This document shows, piece after piece, positions 14,445 to 21,282 of a stretch of 39,362 nucleotides of DNA; position 1 is the stretch's first letter, and each line of letters starts with the position of its first letter. Made by a program: the position numbers and the translations under genes. The stretch comes from Acidobacteriota bacterium (GTDB lineage Bacteria; Acidobacteriota; Vicinamibacteria; Vicinamibacterales; UBA8438), in the NCBI GenBank assembly GCA_022562495.1, contig JADFPE010000009.1, forward strand, positions 1 through 39,362. The letters run 5' to 3'. The notes under the pieces are model-generated. The model searched no databases. It worked only from the letters and a program-made list of their open reading frames with translations, and was not told where the DNA came from.

Positions 14445-15812
14445 TCAGACGCCGTCCCGGTCCGTCTCGCCGAGCCGAGCGAGGACCCGTTCGATGAACG
14501 CGTGCGTCGCACCGAGGTAGTGGTCGGGTGACAGCCGGCGCGCGATCTCAGCCCTGTCGAGATGACGCGTGACCACCGGATCGTCGCCCAGGACGTCGGC
14601 GAGCGGGCGACGTTCGTCAACCGCGCGCCGACAGGCCGCCTCGACGCACGTGTGGGCCTCACGCTTGCCGAGCGATTCCGCCAGGGCCATCGAGATGGAC
14701 TCGGCGAGCAGGGTCCCACCTGATGCGTCGATGTTGGCGCGCATCCGCTCGGCGTCGACCGAGAGACTGTCGAGCGCGTCGGCCACCGCCCGCGCGCCGC
14801 CAGCTGAGACCAGGACCAGATCGGGCAGGGTGTCCCATTCCGCCTGCCAGCCGCCGAGGCCGCGTTCGTGCTCCTGGACCATCGCGCCGAGCATCGTTGC
14901 GACAAGACCAGGGGCGCGAATCGCGGCGGCCAGCGCGACCGACGCCGACACGGGATTGCGCTTCTGCGGCATCGTCGACGAGCCGCCGCGCCCCTCCACC
15001 GGCCGCTCGGAGGCTTCACCGATCTCGGTCTGTGCCAGCAGCGAGAGGTCGCGCGCGATCTTGCCAGCGGTGCCGGTCGCCACGCCGAGCGCGCACGCGA
15101 GCTGCGCGAACCGATCGCGGTGCGCATGCCAGGGGATGTCCGGAGCGCGGAGACCGAGTCGCGCGGCCAACCCGTCGGTGACCGCCAGACCGTGCGACCC
15201 GAGCGCCGCCAGCGTGCCCGACGCGCCGCCGAACTGCAGCACCAGCGCGTCGTCGAGCGCCGTTCCCACGCGTTGTCGTGTCCGGTCGAGCGCGTCGGCC
15301 CATCCTGCCGCCTTCAGCCCGAACGTGATCGGCGTCGCCTGCTGCAGCCAGGTTCGACCGGCCATCGTGGCATCGGCGTAGCGTCGCGCCAGAGCCGCGG
15401 CGGCACGCCCCGCTCGCTCGAGGTGACCGAGGGTGGTCGGCACGGCCGCGCGGAGCTGCAGCACGACGCCGGTGTCCAGGATGTCCTGACTCGTGGCGCC
15501 CCAGTGGACGTAGCGCGCCGCATCAGCGTCGATCGCGGCGACACGCGCGGTCAGATGGCGGACCAAGGGGATGACGACGTTGCCGGCGTCGACCGCTTCG
15601 GCACCAATGACCGCGCAGTCGTACAGCTCGGCTTTCGCGGCCGATTGGATCGGGACAACGCAGGTGGCCGGTATCACACCGGCGGTCGCCTCGGCGTCGG
15701 CGAGCGCAGCTTCGACGTCCAGCATCATCTGGAGCTGGGTGTGGCCGGAGAACCGCGCCGAGGTGTCCGCCTCGCCAAGCAAACGGTCGTGCACGCGATC
15801 ACCCGGCGTCAT
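14445..15812 (-). CDS. pcaB: 3-carboxy-cis,cis-muconate cycloisomerase
   Basis: This 455-residue member of the fumarase/aspartase superfamily has the signature GSSTMPQKRNP at about residues 277-287, containing the mobile catalytic loop. Its N-terminus (SARFSGHTQLQMMLDVEAALADAEA), HWGATSQDILDTG and TWLQQATPITFGLKAAGW agree with PcaB. It cyclises 3-carboxymuconate to 4-carboxymuconolactone. It starts 6 bp after the pcaG stop. The argininosuccinate and adenylosuccinate lyases share the fold, but the gene order pcaH-G-B-C makes PcaB the right call. A long open frame antisense to it (14868-17288) is only a GC-bias shadow. Confidence 0.92.
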   Translation of the reverse strand: MTPGDRVHDRLLGEADTSARFSGHTQLQMMLDVEAALADAEATAGVIPATCVVPIQSAAKAELYDCAVIGAEAVDAGNVVIPLVRHLTARVAAIDADAARYVHWGATSQDILDTGVVLQLRAAVPTTLGHLERAGRAAAALARRYADATMAGRTWLQQATPITFGLKAAGWADALDRTRQRVGTALDDALVLQFGGASGTLAALGSHGLAVTDGLAARLGLRAPDIPWHAHRDRFAQLACALGVATGTAGKIARDLSLLAQTEIGEASERPVEGRGGSSTMPQKRNPVSASVALAAAIRAPGLVATMLGAMVQEHERGLGGWQAEWDTLPDLVLVSAGGARAVADALDSLSVDAERMRANIDASGGTLLAESISMALAESLGKREAHTCVEAACRRAVDERRPLADVLGDDPVVTRHLDRAEIARRLSPDHYLGATHAFIERVLARLGETDRDGV

Positions 15813-15818
15813 GAAGGG

Positions 15819-16379
15819 TCACACATCGAAGAACACCGTCTCGTGTGGTCCCTGCAGCACGATCTCGAAGCGGTAGCGTCCCTCCGCGCGACGCGCGGCG
15901 ACGAGGGTCGACCGGCGGTCCGGCGCGACGCACGCCAGGATCGGATCGAGCGCGTTCGACGGCTCATCCTCGAAGTAGATGCGAGTGACGAGTCGCGTCA
16001 GGAGTCCCCGCGCGAACAGGCCGACGACGAGATGCGGCGCTTGAGGCTGTCCCGCGGGTCCCGGCACGACGCCCGGTTTGATCGTCTCGAGCGTAAAGCG
16101 GCCATCGGCATCAGTGTGGACTCGGCCGAACCCGTCGAACGTGGCGTCGGGACCGAGGGTCCGCGAGTCTTCCGGATGGTTGCAGTGGCCGGCGGCGTTG
16201 GCCTGCCAGATTTCGACGAGCGCATCGACGACCGGGTGGCCGGCGCCATCGCGCACGGAGCCCTCCACGACGATGCGTTGCCCGGCTGTGTGATCCGTCA
16301 CGAGCGTTGCGCGGCCCGTCGCCGGTACGAGAATCGCGAAGAAGGGCCCGACCGTCTGCGCAGGCGTCAGCGGAAGCAT
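15819..16379 (-). CDS. pcaG: Protocatechuate 3,4-dioxygenase, alpha subunit
   Basis: This 186-residue intradiol-dioxygenase-fold protein shows TPAQTVGPFFAI, IVVEGSVRDGAGHPVVDALVEIWQANAAG, GRVHTDADGRFTLETIKPG, APHLVVGLFARGLLTRLVTRIYFEDE and a short C-terminus ending ETVFFDV. As in known alpha subunits, the iron-binding Tyr and His residues are absent; these are on the beta subunit. With PcaH it forms the enzyme that opens the protocatechuate ring to 3-carboxy-cis,cis-muconate. Only 6 bp separate it from pcaH and 6 bp from pcaB. Confidence 0.92.
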   Translation of the reverse strand: MLPLTPAQTVGPFFAILVPATGRATLVTDHTAGQRIVVEGSVRDGAGHPVVDALVEIWQANAAGHCNHPEDSRTLGPDATFDGFGRVHTDADGRFTLETIKPGVVPGPAGQPQAPHLVVGLFARGLLTRLVTRIYFEDEPSNALDPILACVAPDRRSTLVAARRAEGRYRFEIVLQGPHETVFFDV

Positions 16380-16385
16380 GGGCTG

Positions 16386-17102
16386 CTAGAGATCCATCGG
16401 TGTGGCGTCTCGCCCACGCAACACGATGTCGAAGCGGTACCCGAGCGCTCGCCCGGGATCGGTGACCCCGAGATCGAACGACGCGATCAATCGCTCCCGG
16501 GCTCGCTCGGTCGGGATCGCAGCGAAAATCGGGTCGAATCTCAGAAGCGGGTCCCCCGGAAAGTACATCTGTGTCATGAGCCGTGTCAGAAAGCTGCGGC
16601 CGAAGACCGAAAAATGTACGTGCGGCGGGCGCCAGGCGTTGTCGTGGTTGTGCCACGGATACGCGCCCGGCTTGATGGTCATGAACCGGAAGTGCCCATG
16701 CGCATCGGTCAGCGTCCGGCCGGCGCCGCTGAAATTCGGGTCGAGGGGCGCGTCGTGGGTGTCGTGCGCGTGGGCGTAGCGTCCGGACGCGTTCGCCTGC
16801 CAGATCTCGACGAGCGTGTCGGGCACGGGTCGTTCGTCCTCATCGAGTACGCGGCCGTCGATGATGATCCGTTCACCGAGCGGTGCGCCGTCGTGCTGAC
16901 GAGTCAGGTCGTGGTCCATCGGCCCGAGGCGCCCGTACCCGTACACCGGCCCGGTGATTTCCGACAGTGTCTGGGGAATGACGACCAGCGGCTGTGTGGG
17001 GTGGCGCAGCGCGGTGGAACGATACGCCGTCGCATCGTTCACCGGGGCATCGCCGGCCGGCGGGCGGCGATACGGGAGAATCTGGAAAGCAGACCTGCTC
17101 AT
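16386..17102 (-). CDS. pcaH: Protocatechuate 3,4-dioxygenase, beta subunit
   Basis: This 238-residue catalytic subunit carries all four Fe(III) ligands: Tyr109 (SGRYAHAHD), Tyr148 (GAYPWHNHD), His161 and His163 (PPHVHFSVFG). Their spacings (39, 13 and 2) equal those of Tyr408/Tyr447/His460/His462 in the Pseudomonas enzyme numbering. The N-terminal part (QPLVVIPQTLSEITGPVYGYGRLGPMDHDLT) is also typical. It cleaves protocatechuate between the hydroxylated carbons. Its ATG overlaps the stop of a pobA-like remnant as ATGA, so translation was probably coupled to that upstream gene. Confidence 0.94.
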   Translation of the reverse strand: MSRSAFQILPYRRPPAGDAPVNDATAYRSTALRHPTQPLVVIPQTLSEITGPVYGYGRLGPMDHDLTRQHDGAPLGERIIIDGRVLDEDERPVPDTLVEIWQANASGRYAHAHDTHDAPLDPNFSGAGRTLTDAHGHFRFMTIKPGAYPWHNHDNAWRPPHVHFSVFGRSFLTRLMTQMYFPGDPLLRFDPIFAAIPTERARERLIASFDLGVTDPGRALGYRFDIVLRGRDATPMDL

Positions 17103-17338
17103 CGGAGCGCTCCGTCGGCCACGAGCATTCGGCCGTCAATCGTATCGAAGTTCGGCATCATCCGCGCGCCGTCCATCCTCGAACGCCAGCCCCACTCCAG
17201 CACGCCGACGCGCATGCTGCCGAGCACGGGCGGGCAGGACGGTCGCTCCACCACGACGTTCGCGATCCCGTGCCGGTCCAGGATCTGAGTACGCAGCAGC
17301 CCGACGGGCCCGCCTCCGACGGTCGCGACCTGGGTCGT
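17099..17338 (-). pseudogene. Remnant of a 4-hydroxybenzoate 3-monooxygenase-like (pobA) gene
   Basis: The minus-strand frame ending at 17099 reads TTQVATVGGGPVGLL, then LDRHGIANVVVERPS and GSMRVGVLEWG. This resembles the N-terminus of PobA (FAD-binding GxGxxG, the ExR-like segment and the RAGVLEQG motif) compressed to about 79 residues. The rest of a normal protein of about 390 residues is missing; the tail (MMPNFDTIDGRMLVADGALR) is not recognised. No start codon is visible at the expected place. The stop overlaps the pcaH ATG. PobA makes protocatechuate, the substrate of the next two genes, which fits the reading. A fused or different flavoprotein fragment remains possible. Confidence 0.5.
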
Positions 17339-17412
17339 GACCTCCCGGCCCACGCAGCACCCGTGGGTGCGCGCTGAGCAACCACGAGATGGCTCGACGG
17401 CAAGGACAAGGG

Positions 17413-18132
17413 CTATCGCCGCGTTCGGACTCTGGCCACCGGATGGGACGGCGCGCGGTGCGTTCGCTTGACACCCAGGAAGATGCGGTGGTGGGCGCCG
17501 CCCTTCTCGAGGCGGGCCCGCACGCGGTTGACCTGCGCGACAAACCCGTGAAAGCGGAGACGCTGCTCGAACTTTCGATCGTCCCAGGCAGACCACACGG
17601 CCAGCACCCCGCCAATCCTGAGTGCCGCGTACGCCGCCCCGACTCCTGCGTTGTCGTAGAGCCCGTGATTGTCCGGCGCTGTGAACGCTGCGGGACCGTT
17701 GTCCACGTCCAACAATATCGCATCGAATCGGCCGGAGTTTGCACGCAGCGTGCAGCGGACGTCCCCGACATCGATCCGAACACGTCTGTCGTTCAGCGGG
17801 TGTCCTGCTAATGACGCGAGCGGCCCGCGGTTCCATTCGACCACCGCAGGTACGAGCTCTGCCACCGTCACGATCGCGTCCGGCGGGAGCAGATCCAGCG
17901 TCGCACGCAGCGTGAACCCCATGCCGAGTCCGCCCACGAGCACGCGTGGCGGCTCCGATGCCCCCACGTGCCGGCAGGCGAGGGTGGCCAACTCCTCCTC
18001 CGATCCATGGGTACGGCTCGACATCAAGGTCTTGCCGTTCACCAGGATGACGTACTCGTCGTCTCGTACGGTCAGGCGCATGTCGCTTCCGTCCGGCGTG
18101 CACGTCTGCCCGAGTAGTTCCCACCTCTTCAT
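17413..18132 (-). CDS. Spermidine-synthase-like SAM-binding protein
   Basis: This 239-residue protein has the Rossmann core of the spermine/spermidine synthase family: PPRVLVGGLGMGFTLRATLD (about 62-81, nucleotide-binding loop), IVTVAELVPAVVEWNRGP (acidic residue after strand 2), VRIDVGDVRC and FDAILLDVDNGP (about 136-147). The N-terminal beta region (MRLTVRDDEYVILVNGKTLMSS) also fits. It probably transfers an aminopropyl or methyl group, but the aminopropyl-acceptor residues cannot be assigned by eye. It is transcribed in the same direction as the pca operon, 74 bp before the pobA remnant, and need not be functionally linked. Confidence 0.75.
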   Translation of the reverse strand: MKRWELLGQTCTPDGSDMRLTVRDDEYVILVNGKTLMSSRTHGSEEELATLACRHVGASEPPRVLVGGLGMGFTLRATLDLLPPDAIVTVAELVPAVVEWNRGPLASLAGHPLNDRRVRIDVGDVRCTLRANSGRFDAILLDVDNGPAAFTAPDNHGLYDNAGVGAAYAALRIGGVLAVWSAWDDRKFEQRLRFHGFVAQVNRVRARLEKGGAHHRIFLGVKRTHRAPSHPVARVRTRR

Positions 18133-18193
18133 GGCTGCGATGTCACTCGTACCACTCTAGCAGTCCGCGGGGAACGCCCCGCTGCATGCGAGC

Positions 18194-18275
18194 GGCGCTG
18201 CATCCCGGCTGCCGGCGTTGCGGCTCGGTCGAATACCGGCCGGTCTGCTCCCTCGGCGCGCCTGGTCAGCCGGGC
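18194..18275 (-). repeat. Interspersed repeat copy E (minus strand)
   Basis: Read on the minus strand it contains CCAGGCGCGCCGAGGGAGCAG, TATTCGACCGAG, CGCAACGCCGGCAGCC and GGGATGCAGCGCC. These match, in the same order and spacing, copies B (24838) and D (37971). It fills most of the 186-bp gap between the spermidine-synthase-like and ion-channel genes. Confidence 0.65.
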
Positions 18276-18318
18276 GCATCGCCGTGCTCGGTGCGACGCG
18301 GGGTGTCCCCACAGGCTG

Positions 18319-19152
18319 CTAGAACAGCGACGCGCCGCAGTACTTACAGCAGACCGCGTCGCTGTCATGACCCTCGGCGCTGCACGCCGGGCAGGCTTGC
18401 GTGGACACCGGTTGCTGCGCGGCGGTGCGCACCAGCTCTGCCGAAACGATGCCGGTCGGGATCGCGATGATGGCGTAGCCCAGCACCATCAGGCCGCTGG
18501 CCGCGATCTGTCCGAGCACCGTCTGCGGCGCGATGTCGCCATAGCCGACCGTGGTCATCGTCACAATCGCCCAGTACACGCCACGCGGAATGCTGGTGAA
18601 CCCGTTGGCCTCGCCTTCGATCAGATACAACAGCGTCCCCATCACGACCGCGATCGACAGCACCGAGGCCAGGAAGACGGTGATCTTGGCCTGGCTGGCC
18701 TTCATCGCCGTCAGCAGCACACGGGCCTCGCTCAGGTAGTACCCGAGCTTGAACAGGCGGAACACCCGCAGCAACCGAAGGGCCCGGATGACGAGCAGCG
18801 ACTGGGTGCCGCCGACGATCAGGCTGAGATAGGTCGGGGCAATCGCCAGCAGGTCGACCACGCCAAAAAAGCTCGAGGCGTAGGCGGTCGGGCGGCGGAC
18901 GCTCGCCAACCGGACCAGATACTCGAGGGTGAAGAGCAGCGTGAACGTCCATTCCAGACGGATCAGCCAGACGCCGAAGCGCGCGTGTGTCGTCTCCACG
19001 CTGTCGAGCATGACGACGACGACGCTGGCCAGAATCGACAGGATCAGCACGACGTCGAACGCCTTGCCGGCGGGCGTGTCCGCTTCGAACACGACCTCAT
19101 GGAGACGCGCGCGGAGTGAGCGGTGACGCGGGACGGCGGGAGCTTGGGTCAT
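18319..19152 (-). CDS. Voltage-gated K+ channel family protein with C-terminal zinc ribbon
   Basis: This 277-residue protein has the six-TM layout of a voltage-gated ion channel. S1-S3 lie at about 25-120, then an S4-like arginine ladder (RALRLLRVFRLFKLGYYLSEAR, about 131-152), S5, a pore helix with the K+ selectivity filter TMTTVGYGD (near residues 197-205), and S6 (GLMVLGYAIIAIPTGIVSAEL). The last 30 residues carry CPAC...CKYCGASLF, a two-knuckle zinc ribbon, which is unusual on such channels. The start ATG 19152 removes an unlikely 66-residue extension. The gene is divergent from the PagL-like gene. Confidence 0.88.
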   Translation of the reverse strand: MTQAPAVPRHRSLRARLHEVVFEADTPAGKAFDVVLILSILASVVVVMLDSVETTHARFGVWLIRLEWTFTLLFTLEYLVRLASVRRPTAYASSFFGVVDLLAIAPTYLSLIVGGTQSLLVIRALRLLRVFRLFKLGYYLSEARVLLTAMKASQAKITVFLASVLSIAVVMGTLLYLIEGEANGFTSIPRGVYWAIVTMTTVGYGDIAPQTVLGQIAASGLMVLGYAIIAIPTGIVSAELVRTAAQQPVSTQACPACSAEGHDSDAVCCKYCGASLF

Positions 19153-19392
19153 GCCGATATCATCACATCGATTCCACGGACCACAGCAGAAGAGAGTGCC
19201 ACGGGGAACACGCATGACCGGGTCAGGATGTTGCACCCCGGCCGACGCTTCGGTATAGTCGCCGACACGTTCGGTCAGGGGGCGACTCCACGAGCGCCCG
19301 GGGCGAACGGGGTCCGGCCTGTCGAGCTTCCCAGCACGTCCGGTACACACGCGGTGCGAATCATCCGTAGAACTGTCGCTGGCCGGCGGTCC

Positions 19393-20016
19393 ATGTCAGA
19401 TCAGAGACGAGTGGTCAGCCTGTTGCTCGCGCTCGCGGTGCCGACGGTCGGCGCCGCGCAGCCCGTGCAGACCGCGGCTGATGTGGAGGTGGGGCCGCCG
19501 CCAATCGAGATCCTGCAACCGGCCGGCGGGCCGGATGGTCGCGACCGCTGGCATCTGGAGCTGACCGGTGGATTCTTTCTGGAGGCCTGGGATCTCAACC
19601 TCTACAAGGAGCAGCTGATCGGCGGTGCGATCACCCTCAGCCGTCAGATGACGCCGACCTGGACCCTCGGTGTCGAGACCAGTCTGCTCCGCGTGAAGCA
19701 GGAACCGATCGGCGACGTCTTTCTGCCTGCCGTGTCCGTCATGGTGCGGTGGAGCGCGTTCCGGGTCGGCGAGACATCGGTGTTCCTCGAAGGCGGCGGC
19801 GGCGCGTCGTACGCCTCCGACGAGGTGCCGATCCGCGGGACCCGCTTCAACCTGATCTTCCAGAGCGGTGTCGGGCTCGTGCGTCCGCTGAGCTCCCGGA
19901 TCGCGCTGGTCGGAGGTCTGCGCTGGCTGCACGTGTCGAACAACAGTCTCCACGGGAGAGACCACAATCCCGATATCCAGGCTCTGGGTCTCTACATGGG
20001 TTGGCGCATGAATTAG
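19393..20016 (+). CDS. Acyloxyacyl hydrolase / PagL-like outer-membrane protein
   Basis: This 207-residue protein has a signal peptide (MSDQRRVVSLLLALAVPTVGAAQ), amphipathic beta strands and a C-terminal aromatic strand (LGLYMGWRMN). Near the end is GLRWLHVSNNSLHGRDHNPDIQALG, which matches the active-site segment of the lipid A 3-O-deacylase PagL (His-Ser next to Asn). It probably sits in the outer membrane and removes a 3-O-acyl chain from lipid A. The upstream gap 19153-19392 holds a TATAGT (19254-19259) but no clear promoter. Many bacteria carry such proteins as acyloxyacyl hydrolase family members with unproved activity. Confidence 0.75.
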   Translation: MSDQRRVVSLLLALAVPTVGAAQPVQTAADVEVGPPPIEILQPAGGPDGRDRWHLELTGGFFLEAWDLNLYKEQLIGGAITLSRQMTPTWTLGVETSLLRVKQEPIGDVFLPAVSVMVRWSAFRVGETSVFLEGGGGASYASDEVPIRGTRFNLIFQSGVGLVRPLSSRIALVGGLRWLHVSNNSLHGRDHNPDIQALGLYMGWRMN

Positions 20017-20075
20017 AGCCCAGGAGGCAGGAGCCGCCGGCCTGTCCGGCCGCAGCCGTGGCGAAGGCAGGTGGG
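20017..20075 (+). repeat. Short hairpin repeat (GCCTGTCCGGCCGCAGCC type)
   Basis: Bases about 20036-20066 read, on the minus strand, TGCCTTCGCCACGGCTGCGG then CCGGACAGGC. This aligns with CGCCTCCGCCAAGGCTACGG and CGGACGCGCC in the insert at 37795-37863. It is a short hairpin-forming interspersed element in the gap before the VWA gene. Confidence 0.5.
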
Positions 20076-20124
20076 CTTTGCCGTCATCTGTGGCGGTCTC
20101 GAGGCACCCGCCACGCGGCTCGCG

Positions 20125-20130
20125 TAGAAT
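20125..20130 (+). promoter_or_regulatory. -10 element (TAGAAT) for the VWA gene
   Basis: TAGAAT lies 16 nt before ATG 20147 and overlaps the alternative ATG 20129. This supports 20147 as the start codon, with a short untranslated leader. There is no clear -35. Confidence 0.4.
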
Positions 20131-20146
20131 GGATCTGGTTCACGCC

Positions 20147-21088
20147 ATGTCCCGTTCCTTCGCGCACCTGACGCTGTTGCTCGTGCCGGTCATCCTGGCC
20201 AGCGCGGTGCTGGCCGCCTCATCGAGCGAGCAGCGACGCCGCAGGACCACCGACGACGTTTTCCGCGCTGGTATCGACCTCGTCCAGATGTCGGCCACGG
20301 TGGTCGACGAGGACGGCCGTCTGGTCGGTGACCTCCGGCGCGAGGATTTCGAGGTGTTCGAAGACGGCCAGCGGCAAACGGTGACCCACTTCACGCGCGA
20401 CCGCATCCCGCTCAGCCTCGGGGTGGTGCTCGACGTCAGCCAGAGCATGTATGGGCAGCGCATCGACGACGCGCGTCTCGCGCTCGACCGGTTTCTGGCC
20501 GACCTGCTGGACCCCGAGGACGAGGTCTTCATCATCGTCTTCAACCACACGCCTCGGGTCGTGGTGCCGTGGACCCGGGGGCCCAGGCAGCTCCGCAACC
20601 GATTGGACGACATCCTGCCGTATGGCGGCACCAGCATCTACGACGCGATGATGGAGGCGTTGCCGATGTTCGACGTCCGGCAGTACCAGCGGGCGGCGGT
20701 GGTCCTGATTTCCGACGGCTCCGACACCGGCAGTCGTGCCAACGTCCGCGACGTCCGGCGGCTTCTCCGGCGCAGCGACGCGTTCGTCTATGCCATCGCG
20801 ATCGACGCGCCCGACACCCGTCCGATCAACGACCGTGTGAACCCGTACGCGCTGCGCGAGATGACGACCGAGAGCGGCGGGTATACCGAGGTGGTGCACG
20901 ACAGCCCCGAGCTCGGACCGGCCACGGCGCGGATCGCCGATGAGCTCAATCATCAGTACACGCTCAGCTACGTGTCCTCGCGTCCGGCCGACGGGAGCTA
21001 TCGCTCGATCCGTGTCCGTATTGTCGGGAAAGAGTATCGCGTGCGCACGCGTCGCGGGTATGTCGCAGAGCCGAACCGCCGTCGGTAG
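20147..21088 (+). CDS. VWFA-related Acidobacterial domain protein, exported
   Basis: This protein of about 313 residues has a signal peptide (MSRSFAHLTLLLVPVILASAVLAAS) and a domain matching the VWFA-related Acidobacterial family (TIGR03436). FRAGIDLVQMSATVVDEDGRLVGDL and EDFEVFEDGQRQTVTHF form the N-terminal strand region. The VWA core has the metal-site motif DVSQSM, FNHTPRVVVPW, GGTSIYDAM and VLISDGSDTGS. The C-terminal tail YTLSYVSSRPADGSYRSIRVRIVGKEYRVRTRRGY is diagnostic. These proteins are abundant in Acidobacteriota, are thought to mediate extracytoplasmic protein contacts, and have no established role. ATG 20129 is the other possible start. Confidence 0.85.
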   Translation: MSRSFAHLTLLLVPVILASAVLAASSSEQRRRRTTDDVFRAGIDLVQMSATVVDEDGRLVGDLRREDFEVFEDGQRQTVTHFTRDRIPLSLGVVLDVSQSMYGQRIDDARLALDRFLADLLDPEDEVFIIVFNHTPRVVVPWTRGPRQLRNRLDDILPYGGTSIYDAMMEALPMFDVRQYQRAAVVLISDGSDTGSRANVRDVRRLLRRSDAFVYAIAIDAPDTRPINDRVNPYALREMTTESGGYTEVVHDSPELGPATARIADELNHQYTLSYVSSRPADGSYRSIRVRIVGKEYRVRTRRGYVAEPNRRR

Positions 21089-21282
21089 CCGACGCCCATA
21101 GCCCTCTGAGAGCAGCCGTTGACAAGCTCCTGCGCCTTCGCCTTCAGGCGTCGGGATTCAGGTGTCAGGACGAAGCCGCAGCTCGGGTCGCACGGGCCTG
21201 CAGGCCCGCCGGGGCTGCGATGTGCGATCGGCCATTGATCAGCGGCCCACTGCTGACGGACCGTGTAGAAGGAGATCAACAC

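Noticed and set aside
14868-17288. An 806-codon open frame on the plus strand, antisense to the pca genes
   Set aside because: It has a low-complexity, Arg-rich composition and no domains, while the minus strand encodes PcaH, PcaG and PcaB with all expected motifs. Long antisense frames are expected at this GC content.
17413-18132. Assigning the spermidine-synthase-like gene to the pca operon
   Set aside because: It lies on the same strand upstream, but the 74-bp gap, the decayed pobA-like gene and the unrelated chemistry give no support for a shared function.
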